64,000 nt of DNA from Pectinatus brassicae (GCF_014201835.1 NZ_JACHFH010000009.1:1-64000); one strand, 5' to 3'. Counted from the first letter of the stretch, positions 48,429 through 58,279 are shown. Numbers and translations are program-made. Notes: generated by a model from the sequence alone, not told the origin.

Positions 48429-48575
48429 ATGAAACATCTCGGTTACAGCCACATTATCAAAGCAAAAGATTTACGGGTATTAGCACGTTATGCGGCCATT
48501 TCAGCCTGTATTAAACCCATTATAAAACAAAATAAATACATTCATATAAATTGGCAGAAACCAAAATCGGCTTGA
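48429..48575 (+). CDS. Small basic protein, 48 aa, unknown
   Basis: Encoded by a short frame with a strong GGAGG ribosome binding site 9 bases before its ATG and a promoter overlapping that of the divergent LexA-like gene. Protein begins MKHLGYSHIIKAKDLRVLAR and ends WQKPKSA. It is basic and contains no clear hydrophobic segment; no family recognised. Could be a damage-induced regulator or toxin-like peptide; this is inference from the context only. It lies just before the convergent 101-aa gene (stop-to-stop gap 4). Confidence 0.6.
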   Translation: MKHLGYSHIIKAKDLRVLARYAAISACIKPIIKQNKYIHINWQKPKSA

Positions 48576-48579
48576 CTAA

Positions 48580-48885
48580 TTATTTGTGTTTTTTAACCAT
48601 TGGTACTAATATTATTTTATTATCTTCCCGCTTTACCTTAATTTGATAATCAACAATACCCTCTTTGTATAAATCAAGCTTTAGTTTAAGCAATTCTTTT
48701 TCCAAATCAACAGCAAGTTTTGCATCAATATAGCTGTCTTTAATATTGTTGTTATTTTTTTTACCTGCTGCTGTATTGTTCTTATCAAATTCGCGGGCAA
48801 TATCAAACAGGGATTTTTCTTTTTTTTCTTCTTTATAATCTTTAAACATATCTTTATCTGATAAATTTTTAGGAATTTTACTCAT
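48580..48885 (-). CDS. Unknown charged protein, 101 aa
   Basis: Lysine- and aspartate-rich, with a low-complexity asparagine run (KKNNNNIK near residue 43) and a C-terminal segment (DYQIKVKREDNKIILVPM) that could form two beta strands. No family recognised. Encoded 12 bases after the unknown membrane protein gene on the same strand, so likely the same operon. Confidence 0.6.
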   Translation of the reverse strand: MSKIPKNLSDKDMFKDYKEEKKEKSLFDIAREFDKNNTAAGKKNNNNIKDSYIDAKLAVDLEKELLKLKLDLYKEGIVDYQIKVKREDNKIILVPMVKKHK

Positions 48886-48897
48886 TATATTTCTCCT

Positions 48898-49734
48898 CTA
48901 AAGTTTATTATTTTTAGGCCATAGTACCATAGCTGCACTTATTAATCCCGCCATAAACAGCATGCAGCCGGCAAAAGCTCCTATTATAAGTCCAAACTCC
49001 CTGGCTAATACCGCCTGTCCGGCAAAATGCCAAACACCGTTTTCCATTTTAGCTACAAATGAAAAATACAGCATACTGCCAATTATATTTATAACAAAAA
49101 ATACAATTGTTTCTATAACAGCTGACTTTCTTTTATTTACAAATAAAAATACGGTCCATAAAATTATTGCTGCTAATGAGGTTTTAGCAAAAATATAAAA
49201 CATCACCGCTAAAAAATGTGACTGCAATAAATCTTTAGCTGATACATTACCAGCAGCATCAGGCTGCTGATTTTTTTTATCTGTTTGTGCCTGCTCAGTC
49301 TCCGGCAGTGCTGCACTTACCTGCTGTTTTTTTGCATCAACTGTTTCTTTTTTATCATCATTATTATTATCACGTTTTATATATTTATTATCCCGGATTT
49401 TATCATATGCCTGTGATTTTTTACTATCATTCTTGCTGTCACTCTTATCAGTATCGTGATCATTTGTCTGTTTTTTTTCTTCTGACTGTTTTATACGGGC
49501 ATGTTCTTCTATTTCCTGTGAAATTTTATCAGTATCAATCAATTTAATTTCAGGCATTTTAGGCATTGGAATTGCGGGCAGTTGTGGAGTTTCCAGCACG
49601 GGCGCTGCCATTTGCGGCAGCTCGACCTGTGCCCCAGCCATAGCAGTATGATAAAAATTCATTATACAGATTACTGCTATCATAAATCCATATTTTATAT
49701 AATATTTATGATAATCGCATTTTAAAATCGTCAT
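48898..49734 (-). CDS. Unknown exported membrane protein with low-complexity linker
   Basis: 278 aa. A probable signal or anchor region (about 15-35), then a proline-rich stretch (LPQMAAPVLETPQLPAIPMP), then a highly charged D/K/S-rich linker (about 75-165), then three hydrophobic segments (about 180-200, 205-225, 245-270). Two starts are possible: 49734, which overlaps the nspC gene by 29 bases, or an inner ATG at 49683. No family recognised. It follows nspC on the same strand. Confidence 0.6.
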   Translation of the reverse strand: MTILKCDYHKYYIKYGFMIAVICIMNFYHTAMAGAQVELPQMAAPVLETPQLPAIPMPKMPEIKLIDTDKISQEIEEHARIKQSEEKKQTNDHDTDKSDSKNDSKKSQAYDKIRDNKYIKRDNNNDDKKETVDAKKQQVSAALPETEQAQTDKKNQQPDAAGNVSAKDLLQSHFLAVMFYIFAKTSLAAIILWTVFLFVNKRKSAVIETIVFFVINIIGSMLYFSFVAKMENGVWHFAGQAVLAREFGLIIGAFAGCMLFMAGLISAAMVLWPKNNKL

Positions 49735-50848
49735 AATTAAATCGTTTCACAATTGTTATTTTTCCATCTTTGCCAACTGCTGCTATTGCGGGCAGCGGCA
49801 TACCATTAAAGGTATTATTTTTTACCATAGAATAAATTGCCATATCACAAAATATAATTTTATCACCTATCTTTAATGGCTCCGCAAAAGAATATTCACC
49901 AATAATATCACCAGCTAAGCATGTTGGTCCGCCAAAGGTATAGGTATATTTTTCTTCTTTCGGCATAAAGCCCTCTATAACATTAGGACGATAGGGCATC
50001 TCTATTACATCGGGCATATGGCAGGCTGCTGATGTATCCAGTATAACATTTTGCTGACCATTAACAGCTATCTCTAAAACACTACTACTCAAAAAACCAG
50101 CATCAAGAGCTACTGCTTCACCTGGTTCTAAATAAATTTCAACATCATATTTTTGCTGCATTTTTTTTATTAAATCTATCAATAAATTAATATTGTACCC
50201 TTGCCGGGTTATTAAGTGCCCGCCGCCAAAATTAAGCCATTTCATTTTATATAAATATTTACCGAATTTTTCTTCAATCACTTTTAGTGTTGCTGCTAAA
50301 TCCTCAGCACCCTGCTCACATAAAGTATGAAAATGCAGTCCGCTTATACCTTCTAGATCCTGTCCAGTAAATTTATCCAAAGTTATTCCCAAACGCGACC
50401 CTGGAGCACAGGGATCATAAATAACATGATCCTGCGTAGAAAATTCTGGATTAATCCGCAATCCACATTGGCATTTTTGTTTTAGTGCCTGTTCTTTAAA
50501 TTTATCCCATTGAGCAAATGAATTAAAAACAATATGATTACAAATTTTGACAATTTCGGGAAAATCCACTTCGCTATACGCTGGTGAAAAAATATGATTT
50601 TCTCCTCCCTGCATATACTCATGTGTCAAACGTGCTTCATAGATACCACTGGCCGTTGCTCCCGACAAATATTTACTAATTAATGGATAAAAATAATACA
50701 TAGAAAAAGCTTTTTGCGCTAAAAGTATTTTACAATTTGCTTTTCTTTGCACCTCTGCCAATATTTGTAAATTTTTTTCCAACAATTCTTCGTATATTAT
50801 ATAGCACGGCGATGGTAATTTTTTCGCCGCATCAAATACATTCTGCAT
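49706..50848 (-). CDS. nspC: Carboxynorspermidine (carboxyspermidine) decarboxylase
   Basis: PLP enzyme of the alanine-racemase-fold decarboxylase family; makes norspermidine or spermidine. PLP lysine K46 in ILLAQKAFSMYY; GLHFHTLCEQ, WLNFGGGHLI and DTSAACHMPDVIEMPYRP are family motifs. Acts on the product of the dehydrogenase encoded upstream. 380 aa is standard. Separated from the dehydrogenase gene by a 56-bp palindrome. Polyamines are also linked to peptidoglycan in Negativicutes; a link here is only inference. Confidence 0.92.
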   Translation of the reverse strand: MQNVFDAAKKLPSPCYIIYEELLEKNLQILAEVQRKANCKILLAQKAFSMYYFYPLISKYLSGATASGIYEARLTHEYMQGGENHIFSPAYSEVDFPEIVKICNHIVFNSFAQWDKFKEQALKQKCQCGLRINPEFSTQDHVIYDPCAPGSRLGITLDKFTGQDLEGISGLHFHTLCEQGAEDLAATLKVIEEKFGKYLYKMKWLNFGGGHLITRQGYNINLLIDLIKKMQQKYDVEIYLEPGEAVALDAGFLSSSVLEIAVNGQQNVILDTSAACHMPDVIEMPYRPNVIEGFMPKEEKYTYTFGGPTCLAGDIIGEYSFAEPLKIGDKIIFCDMAIYSMVKNNTFNGMPLPAIAAVGKDGKITIVKRFNYDDFKMRLS

Positions 50849-50883
50849 ATTAAAACACCTTCTTTTTATTTCATAAATAAACT

Positions 50884-50939
50884 ATACTTATAAATAATAC
50901 CGTTGTCAATTAATTGACAACGGTATTATTTATAAGTAT
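50884..50939. repeat. Perfect 56-bp palindrome between the two polyamine genes
   Basis: Centred on TA at 50911/50912; every base from 50884 to 50939 pairs with its mirror, giving 28 bp. It begins right after the dehydrogenase stop codon (50940-50942). No T-run follows on the minus strand, so it is not a typical terminator. Confidence 0.92.
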
Positions 50940-52139
50940 TTAATCAACCATAGTCGGATTAAAATCTTCCTGCCAAGGCAATCCCCACTTATTAAGTGCG
51001 TCCATAAACGGATCTGGATCAAATTCTTCAATATTATATACACCTGGTTTTTGCCATGTGCCATTCATGACCAGCATGGCCCCAATCATCGCCGGAACTC
51101 CGGTAGTATAAGAAACTGCCTGCGACCCTACTTCCCTATAACATTCCTGATGATCGCAAACATTATAAACATAATAATGCTTTTCTTTGCCGTCTTTTTT
51201 GCCGGTAAAGATACAACCGATATTTGTCTTACCTACTGTGCGTGGGCCAAGACTTGCCGGATCAGGTAAAACTGCCTTTAAAAATTGCAATGGTATTATT
51301 TTTTTACCCTCAAAATCTATTGGTTCAATAGAAGTCATTCCTACATTTTCTAAGCATTTTAAATGTGTAAGATAGCTTTGCCCAAATGTCATAAAAAAGC
51401 GAATGCGTTTTATGCCCTTTATATTTAATCCTAATGACTCAAGTTCTTCATGATGGAGCAGATACATATCCTTTTGTCCAACTTCGGCAAAACTATATTC
51501 GCGTTTTATTTCCATTGGCTTTGTTTCTACCCATTGGCCATTTTCCCAATAGCTGCCATTAGCGGTTACTTCACGAATATTTATTTCTGGATTAAAATTG
51601 GTCGCAAATGGATAACCATGGTCGCCGCCATTACAATCAAGTATATCAATGTAGTTTATTTCATCAAAATGGTGCTTTAACGCATGCGCACTAAATACAC
51701 CAGTTACACCTGGATCAAAGCCGCTGCCCAAAAGAGCTGTTATTCCTGCCGCTTTAAATTTTTCCCGATACGCCCACTGCCACTTATATTCAAATTTAGC
51801 CGTTTCTGGCGGCTCATAATTAGCTGTATCCACATAATGAGTTTTAGTCGCCAAGCAAGCATCCATAATCGTCAAATCCTGATATGGCAATGCTAAGTTT
51901 AATACAACATCTGGTTTATATTCATTTATCAAATTTATCAATTGCTCAGTAGAATCCGCATCTACCTGTGCTGTAGTTATTTTTGTTCTGCCACCTGCCA
52001 ATTTTTCTTTTAAAGCATCACATTTGCTTTTAGTACGGCTGGCAATCATAATTTCCTCAAATACCTCACTGTTTTGACAGCATTTGTGTATAGCAACACT
52101 GGCTACACCACCACAACCGATAATCAGCGCTCTCCCCAT
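50940..52139 (-). CDS. Carboxynorspermidine/carboxyspermidine dehydrogenase (saccharopine dehydrogenase family)
   Basis: Condenses aspartate semialdehyde with diaminopropane or putrescine, the step before NspC. The N-terminus RALIIGCGGVASVAIHKC is a Rossmann NAD(P) motif; HYVDTANYEPPET and GFDPGVTGVFSAH are typical of this enzyme group. Start ATG 52139 (MGRALIIG) has AGGAGG 8 bases upstream; the upstream frame adds 14 residues without family likeness. Confidence 0.92.
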   Translation of the reverse strand: MGRALIIGCGGVASVAIHKCCQNSEVFEEIMIASRTKSKCDALKEKLAGGRTKITTAQVDADSTEQLINLINEYKPDVVLNLALPYQDLTIMDACLATKTHYVDTANYEPPETAKFEYKWQWAYREKFKAAGITALLGSGFDPGVTGVFSAHALKHHFDEINYIDILDCNGGDHGYPFATNFNPEINIREVTANGSYWENGQWVETKPMEIKREYSFAEVGQKDMYLLHHEELESLGLNIKGIKRIRFFMTFGQSYLTHLKCLENVGMTSIEPIDFEGKKIIPLQFLKAVLPDPASLGPRTVGKTNIGCIFTGKKDGKEKHYYVYNVCDHQECYREVGSQAVSYTTGVPAMIGAMLVMNGTWQKPGVYNIEEFDPDPFMDALNKWGLPWQEDFNPTMVD

Positions 52140-52229
52140 ACAAAAACCTCCTAGTCTATATACTGTAGTATAGTATAACAAAAAAATTATTATTTGTATC
52201 TATCTGTTATAAATAATTTACAAATGCTT

Positions 52230-53483
52230 TTACTTAAGCATTTGTGCAATGATAAAAATCAATAAACCAATGCTGCCGCCAACCAATGAACCGTTTACCC
52301 TTATCCAAATTAAATCCGTACTTATTTTGGAATAAACAATCTCATTTAATTGCGCATCACTCATATTCATTAAAACCCGTCTTACAATATCACCAATCAT
52401 ATTTTGTCCCTGCAACGCTGATCGTCCAATAACATCATTTATAAATTTTTCCAGCTGCTTACGCAGATATATATTTTCTTTCAATAATATAAAGACATCA
52501 TCAAATTGCTGTTTAATAAACGATCGCAGCTGTCTTTGCAATCTGCTCTGTTCTTCATTCAAATCAAAATCACTACATACATTATTAGTCCATTCCCTAA
52601 TAATTTTTCTTACAACATCTGTTTCTGCAATAGCAGTCTGCAACTGTACCACAATATTGTCATAGGCATCTTTTTTTGTTAATTCATCAATATTATTGGC
52701 AATAATTAGACTTATATCCTGATGCACCTGGCTTTCTGACTGCATCATTTCCTGCAAAAAATCAATTAATTTTTTCTGCACCAATACTGCACATTCAGCT
52801 GTATTTATAACATCAAGCATACTTCCCAAAGAAAATAAAAATGACGGCACATTAGATTTCATTTTCTCGTCTAATATTTTTTCGATATACTGTCTGCTTT
52901 CCGGCTGAGCTATTTTATTACCGGCTACCAGCAATACCTTGTGCAGAATCTGCTGCTGGAGCTGTGGTTTTTGCAGCCATTCACTCAAATATATTTTAAT
53001 TTCAGTTGCTGATATATTTTCAGTAATTATTTTTACTATATACTCATTAATAAATTCTTCTGTAGTGCTGCGTTTTATTTCCGTTTTTACCGTATCTATT
53101 ATTTTATCGGCAGCAATTTCTTTATACTCCTCTTTATCTGCCCAAACAATAATTTTATCAACAGCATTTAATGAGCGCAATTGTAAAAATATGTTTTTAC
53201 GGGAAAAGAATTGCTGCTGTACTAATTTGGTAGTAGCCTGTGTAAAAGCCTGACGTTTACGCGGCAAAATTGCTGTATGCCAGCTTATGCCAAGCGGTCT
53301 GCCAAAAAGTGCCTTAACCGCAAACCAGTCAGCAATCCCTCCCACTAAGGCTGCTTCCACACAAAATAAAACGCCCTGTACGAAAATATTATTAGGATAC
53401 TGTACTTTTATATATAATGCAGCAATAAATAATATAGCCGCCACTATCAACACCTTATCGGCACGATTATATTTTTTCATCAA
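52230..53483 (-). CDS. DUF445 membrane-anchored protein, copy 2
   Basis: Unknown function. Two hydrophobic ends (VLIVAAILFIAALYI near 11-26, and the C-terminal SLVGGSIGLLIFIIAQML) bracket a long helical, charged region. DUF445 signatures: VEAALVGGIADWFAVKALFGRPLGISWHTAILPRK near residue 40, and a matching W-I-R-V-N-G-S-L-V-G-G near the end. It overlaps the sister gene by 4 bases, so the pair is translationally coupled. May span the envelope; role not known. Confidence 0.85.
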   Translation of the reverse strand: MMKKYNRADKVLIVAAILFIAALYIKVQYPNNIFVQGVLFCVEAALVGGIADWFAVKALFGRPLGISWHTAILPRKRQAFTQATTKLVQQQFFSRKNIFLQLRSLNAVDKIIVWADKEEYKEIAADKIIDTVKTEIKRSTTEEFINEYIVKIITENISATEIKIYLSEWLQKPQLQQQILHKVLLVAGNKIAQPESRQYIEKILDEKMKSNVPSFLFSLGSMLDVINTAECAVLVQKKLIDFLQEMMQSESQVHQDISLIIANNIDELTKKDAYDNIVVQLQTAIAETDVVRKIIREWTNNVCSDFDLNEEQSRLQRQLRSFIKQQFDDVFILLKENIYLRKQLEKFINDVIGRSALQGQNMIGDIVRRVLMNMSDAQLNEIVYSKISTDLIWIRVNGSLVGGSIGLLIFIIAQMLK

Positions 53484-54715
53484 TTACAAAACCTTTCTGC
53501 CATATAAGTAAGTACATATAGTGCTATACCAGCCATGCCGCCCACTAAAGAACCATTTATCCTTATCATCTGTAAATCACTGCTTATATGGTCTTCAATT
53601 AATGCTGTAAATTCTTCTGTCGAATAACTGTTTAATTTATTTTTTATCATATTCAGCAAGTATGGCGCACTTTTTTCCACTAATGTGGCCAGCTTGTCCT
53701 TTAACCAACCATCAAAAACCTTCTGTATATTTTTATCATTAATAAAATTTTTCAATTGACCATCAATAATATTATTGATTTTATTAAATAATTCTTGCTG
53801 CATTTGCTTATCAGCCAATAGTTTTCCCCAATAATCATTGCTTATTTGGACAAAATCACTATTTTTATTAATAGCGCGGCCTATCGCAGCAAACATCTCA
53901 TTATATTTGTCCTCCTGCTGCAAATCTACCAGCCATGTGTCACGCAGCCAGATTTGTAATTTTTTCCTGTTTTCATCATCTTTATTATCCCATTTAGTGA
54001 TAAAAGCGTTCAGCTTGCCTAAAACATCCTGCATAATACTTTCATCGCTTAAATCCAGCATAGCAATTGCCATCTCACGCAAAGTAGAGCCACTTTTATA
54101 TTCATTTTTAACATCATGAATAAGCTGCTCCAGCATTGACTGCATTTTTTTATCAGCCAGCATCGTGTTAATAAAAATGCCCACGGCTTTCATAAATATA
54201 TCAAGCTGCTTAGAATTTATAATTCCAGCTAATATATTAACTATCGCTTCTTTATATAATTTTTCATCATTTTTTTTAGCAACATTTTGTACATCAGTTA
54301 CGATAGCCGTAATGTCCATTTTTTTTATAAGTTCTCTGCCCAAAGATGTTATTGTAGTATATAATCGTTCTGTCCCACCTTTTTTTGTCAAATAATTGAC
54401 AAGCATCTGTCCCATATCATAACGAATAACGTCTTTCATGATATTATTAGAATTTAATAAATCCTTACTAATAAAATTAATAAGTTCATCCATAATTCGA
54501 CCTCGATTACGCGGTAAAATTGCTGTACGCCACGATATTCCCAGAGGTTTCCTAAACAGTGCCGTAACAGCAAACCAATCCGCTAAGCCGCCTATCATTG
54601 CCGCTAAAAAACCATTATGCAGTAACTTGATGAAAAATCCTTCTTTGCCTGCTGTCAGCAGCATTCCTGCCAGCATAAGTACTAACAGGCCTGTTGCCTG
54701 TAACTTTTTGTTCAT
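53480..54715 (-). CDS. DUF445 membrane-anchored protein, copy 1
   Basis: Same architecture as its neighbour: N-terminal membrane segment, GGLADWFAVTALFRKPLGISWRTAILPRN motif, long helical body, and the C-terminal MIRINGSLVGGMAGIALYVL. The two are paralogues, and this one is transcribed first. Tandem duplication with divergence suggests they may work together. Confidence 0.85.
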   Translation of the reverse strand: MNKKLQATGLLVLMLAGMLLTAGKEGFFIKLLHNGFLAAMIGGLADWFAVTALFRKPLGISWRTAILPRNRGRIMDELINFISKDLLNSNNIMKDVIRYDMGQMLVNYLTKKGGTERLYTTITSLGRELIKKMDITAIVTDVQNVAKKNDEKLYKEAIVNILAGIINSKQLDIFMKAVGIFINTMLADKKMQSMLEQLIHDVKNEYKSGSTLREMAIAMLDLSDESIMQDVLGKLNAFITKWDNKDDENRKKLQIWLRDTWLVDLQQEDKYNEMFAAIGRAINKNSDFVQISNDYWGKLLADKQMQQELFNKINNIIDGQLKNFINDKNIQKVFDGWLKDKLATLVEKSAPYLLNMIKNKLNSYSTEEFTALIEDHISSDLQMIRINGSLVGGMAGIALYVLTYMAERFCN

Positions 54716-54888
54716 CGTTATAACCTCAAATATCTATAAAAATTTATTATTAACTCTAAATATTATACAAATAAATATAGTAAAATTTCAACCCTGCCTA
54801 TTTATAGACAAATACTTTCTTACATGCTAAAATATAAAGTATATTATATGTTTAAATGTAAAACTTTGCTCATTAGGAGGGTTATTGT

Positions 54889-55119
54889 TTGGAGTTAACT
54901 ATTTTAATGATAATAGATGCTGTCATCGCTATCGGCTTAATCGCTTCTGTTCTTTTACAGGAAGGGAAAAGTGCCGGCATGGGCGGACTTTCTGGAGAAA
55001 CCGATACAGTATTTAGTTCCAAAGCCAGAGGACTGGATGCATTAATGGCTAAAGTTACAGTTGTTTTTGCAATTTTATTTGGAATTCTTACTGTAATAAT
55101 TGCAAAAATGACTGCCTAA
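54889..55119 (+). CDS. secG: Preprotein translocase subunit SecG
   Basis: Small two-segment membrane protein. GLIASVLLQEGKSAGMGGLSGETDTVFSSKARGLDALMAK is the conserved SecG loop and the second membrane segment follows (VTVVFAILFGILTVIIAK). TTG start at 54889 with GGAGGG 7 bases before. Starts the secG-est-rnr-smpB cluster known from Firmicutes. Confidence 0.93.
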   Translation: MELTILMIIDAVIAIGLIASVLLQEGKSAGMGGLSGETDTVFSSKARGLDALMAKVTVVFAILFGILTVIIAKMTA

Positions 55120-55123
55120 AAAA

Positions 55124-55156
55124 AGTTCTCTATCATCACGATAGGGAGCTTTTTTT
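55124..55156 (+). terminator. Terminator after secG
   Basis: 11-bp stem AGTTCTCTATC/GATAGGGAGCT (one wobble), 5-base loop, TTTTTTT. It separates secG from the esterase although the genes are in the usual order. Confidence 0.9.
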
Positions 55157-55185
55157 AATAAAATCTTTCCACGGGGTATTTTATC

Positions 55186-55929
55186 ATGATTTTAAAGGGT
55201 GCTGAACCATTTTTTCTGCCAGGTAATAAAGAAAATGGTATATTATTAACACATGGTTTTACCGGCTCTCCCTCTGAAATGCTGCTGTTAGGCGAGTATC
55301 TCAATAAACTTGGCTATACTGTTTTAGGTGTACGTCTATGTGGTCATGGAACAACACCTGAAGATATGTCACACACTATTTGGCAGGATTGGTATCAATC
55401 TGTCTGTGATGGGTACTTACTGCTTAAAGGCTGTTGCTCGCAGATAACCGCCATCGGTTTATCTATGGGCAGTATCTTATCATTGCTGCTAAGTCTTGAT
55501 TATCACGTTGACAAGCTCATTGCTCTTAGCACCCCGCTATTCATTGCTGCTCAGCGCGGCTTAAATTCATTGCCGCCGCGTAAACAATGTCATGATGATT
55601 TTATTCCTAAGCCTTCTCGCAAATATCCCGGCGTTGATGAACATTATACTGTCCATTATAAAAAAACCCCAGTAATTTGTGTTTATGAATTACTTGAATG
55701 CATCAATCATTTAAAAATAAATTTAAAAAACATTACTGCTCCTTTACTAATAATACAAAGTAATAACGACCACACTGCCAGCCCCAAAAGTGCGCAATAC
55801 CTTTATGATAATGTCCAAAGTCCAAGTAAAAAAATTTTACATTTGAATCATTCCGGACATCTAATAACTTTGGACAGCGAAAAAGAAATAGTTTTTTCTG
55901 CTATAGCAGATTTTATACAAAATAAATAA
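55186..55929 (+). CDS. est: Carboxylesterase (Est30-like alpha/beta hydrolase)
   Basis: 247 aa; nucleophile S93 in AIGLSMGSILS, acid in QSNNDHTAS and histidine in NHSGHLI. HGFTGSPSEM near 25 is the oxyanion-loop segment of Est30-type enzymes. Substrate not known; the gene is conserved between secG and rnr in Bacilli, here too (20 bases before rnr). Confidence 0.88.
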   Translation: MILKGAEPFFLPGNKENGILLTHGFTGSPSEMLLLGEYLNKLGYTVLGVRLCGHGTTPEDMSHTIWQDWYQSVCDGYLLLKGCCSQITAIGLSMGSILSLLLSLDYHVDKLIALSTPLFIAAQRGLNSLPPRKQCHDDFIPKPSRKYPGVDEHYTVHYKKTPVICVYELLECINHLKINLKNITAPLLIIQSNNDHTASPKSAQYLYDNVQSPSKKILHLNHSGHLITLDSEKEIVFSAIADFIQNK

Positions 55930-55948
55930 AATAACGATTGGAGAGATT

Positions 55949-58279
55949 ATGGAATTACAAGAACGAATTTTATATTATATGGAAAATGAGGCAACTGGAC
56001 CAGTCAGTGAAGAAGCTTTGGCCAGTGCCTTAAATTTGACCAATGAAGAATTAATTGAATTATTTTCAATCTTAGATAGATTAGAACACGACGGCCTTAT
56101 CGTCTGCAACCGCAACGATCTTTACGGTTTACCTGCACAAATGAATCTTGTCGTCGGCACCCTAAGCATGAACAGCAAAGGCTATGGTTTTATTTTGCCA
56201 CAGGATAAAAATGAAGCTGAGCTCGGTGATGTATTTATCCCCCCTTCATTGCTGGGATCAGCCATGCATAATGACAAGGTTATTTGTCGATTAAACGAGA
56301 CCAGCACTAGTGAAAGAGCTCGCGAAGGTGAGATCATTCGCATTTTAGAACGTGCCAATAAACAAATTGTCGGCACGTTTGAAAAAAGCACCGCTTTTGG
56401 CTTTGTAACACCAGACAATACCAAAATAACCAAGGATATTTTTATCCATAAACGCAATTTCAACAAAGCTCCTGTTGGGGCTAAAGTAATTGTTGAAATC
56501 ACTAAATGGCCGCGCAAACGCCATAATCCTGAAGGTAAAATCATACAGATACTTGGACAGGCCGATGACCCTGGTATCGATATACTCTCTGTAATTCATC
56601 AGTACGATCTGCCACTCGATTTTCCTGCTGAAGTTGCCGCCGCTGCCAAAAACGTTCCAATGTCCGTCATGGAAAAAGAATATAAAAAACGTGAAGACCG
56701 GCGTGATTTACCAATTGTAACTATTGATGGCGATGATGCCAAGGATTTAGACGATGGCGTCTATGTCACCAAAAAAGACAATGGTAATTATTTATTAGGT
56801 GTTTATATTGCTGATGTCAGCCACTATGTACGCGAAAATTCCACACTGGATATCGAAGCACGCAAACGCGGCACTAGTGTATATCTCGTCGACCGTGTTA
56901 TTCCAATGCTGCCAACCCGTTTATCAAATGGAATATGCAGTTTAAATGCCGGCCAGGACCGCTTATCCATGGCTGCAGAAATGGAAATCGGCTCTGACGG
57001 CCAGGTTATTTCCTATAAGATCTTCCCTACAGTCATTCATGTTTATCGCCGTTTAACCTATAATCTTGTTAATAAAATTCTTGTAGAAAAAGATCCAGAA
57101 ACAATTACTGCCAACAAGGATATTTTAAATTTATTAAACACACTGAGCGATCTACGCAATATATTAAAAAAACGACGCCACATCCGCGGTTCAATTGATT
57201 TCAATATAGCCGAAGTAAAAGTAAAATTAAATGAGCGGGGTATCCCAACAGCTTTATTAAAACGTGAGGGATCTTTGGGCGAATCAATAATTGAAGAATG
57301 TATGCTCATAGCTAATGAAACGGTAGCCCAGCATATGGCCAAAAAACAACTTCCATTTATCTATCGTGTTCACGAACAGCCCGATACAGAAAAGATTGCT
57401 AATCTCAATGATTTATTGGCAACCTTTGGCCTGCATATAAATAAAAATACTAAAACCAATAATATTGACCCGCTGGCAATACAAAAAGTATTAACTGCTG
57501 TAGAAGGCCGTCCTGAGGAGAAAATCATTTCAACGTTAGCCTTACGAACAATGCAGCAAGCTCGCTATAAAGAAGAAAATGCTGGTCATTTTGGTCTGGC
57601 TGCTGAATTTTATACCCACTTCACTTCACCAATACGCCGCTATCCTGATTTAATTGTGCACCGGTTACTGGCAGAAACAATTTCTGCTAAAGGACATTTA
57701 GCAGCTACCCGCCAAAAACAGTTAAATAAAATGCTGCCGGAAATCGCAGTATCATCTTCCATCAGAGAACGTGTTGCCGCTGATGCTGAACGTGATACTG
57801 TCGATATGAAAAAAATCGAATACATGGCACAGTTTGTCGGTGATGAATTTACTGGTGTCATAAGTGGTGTAACTTCCTTTGGTATATTCATTGAGCTTGA
57901 TAACGGCGTAGAGGGACTTGTTCATGTATCCAGCATGGCTAACGATTATTACGAATATGTCGAAAAAGAATATGCCTTAGTAGGACGGCGTACCAATACC
58001 CGTTATCAAATGGGACAAAGCGTTACCATTATTATTATGCGCGCCGATGCCAAGGAACGATTGCTCGACTTTATACTAAAAGGCAATGGTGTCTATAACG
58101 ATTTTAAACGTCCTAAAGTATCTGCCGCTGTGGAAAAAATTGCCCAGATACCAGCAGACAGTACGCCTACAAACAGCTCACATAATCATCGCCATAAAAA
58201 CAAAAAAGTTGACAGCTACCAAAAAATAACTCATAAAAAAAAGCATCGCAGCAAACATCTCAAAGCAAATCATAAATAA
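55949..58279 (+). CDS. rnr: Ribonuclease R
   Basis: 3'-5' exoribonuclease that degrades structured RNA and assists trans-translation. N-terminal HTH-like domain, two cold-shock domains (NSKGYGFILPQ and STAFGFVTPD), RNB catalytic core with DGDDAKDLDDGVYV (about 265), and S1 domain (GVISGVTSFGIFIELDNGVEGLVHVS), then a basic tail. 776 aa. RBS GGAGAG. smpB follows 53 bases later, the normal partner. Confidence 0.96.
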   Translation: MELQERILYYMENEATGPVSEEALASALNLTNEELIELFSILDRLEHDGLIVCNRNDLYGLPAQMNLVVGTLSMNSKGYGFILPQDKNEAELGDVFIPPSLLGSAMHNDKVICRLNETSTSERAREGEIIRILERANKQIVGTFEKSTAFGFVTPDNTKITKDIFIHKRNFNKAPVGAKVIVEITKWPRKRHNPEGKIIQILGQADDPGIDILSVIHQYDLPLDFPAEVAAAAKNVPMSVMEKEYKKREDRRDLPIVTIDGDDAKDLDDGVYVTKKDNGNYLLGVYIADVSHYVRENSTLDIEARKRGTSVYLVDRVIPMLPTRLSNGICSLNAGQDRLSMAAEMEIGSDGQVISYKIFPTVIHVYRRLTYNLVNKILVEKDPETITANKDILNLLNTLSDLRNILKKRRHIRGSIDFNIAEVKVKLNERGIPTALLKREGSLGESIIEECMLIANETVAQHMAKKQLPFIYRVHEQPDTEKIANLNDLLATFGLHINKNTKTNNIDPLAIQKVLTAVEGRPEEKIISTLALRTMQQARYKEENAGHFGLAAEFYTHFTSPIRRYPDLIVHRLLAETISAKGHLAATRQKQLNKMLPEIAVSSSIRERVAADAERDTVDMKKIEYMAQFVGDEFTGVISGVTSFGIFIELDNGVEGLVHVSSMANDYYEYVEKEYALVGRRTNTRYQMGQSVTIIIMRADAKERLLDFILKGNGVYNDFKRPKVSAAVEKIAQIPADSTPTNSSHNHRHKNKKVDSYQKITHKKKHRSKHLKANHK

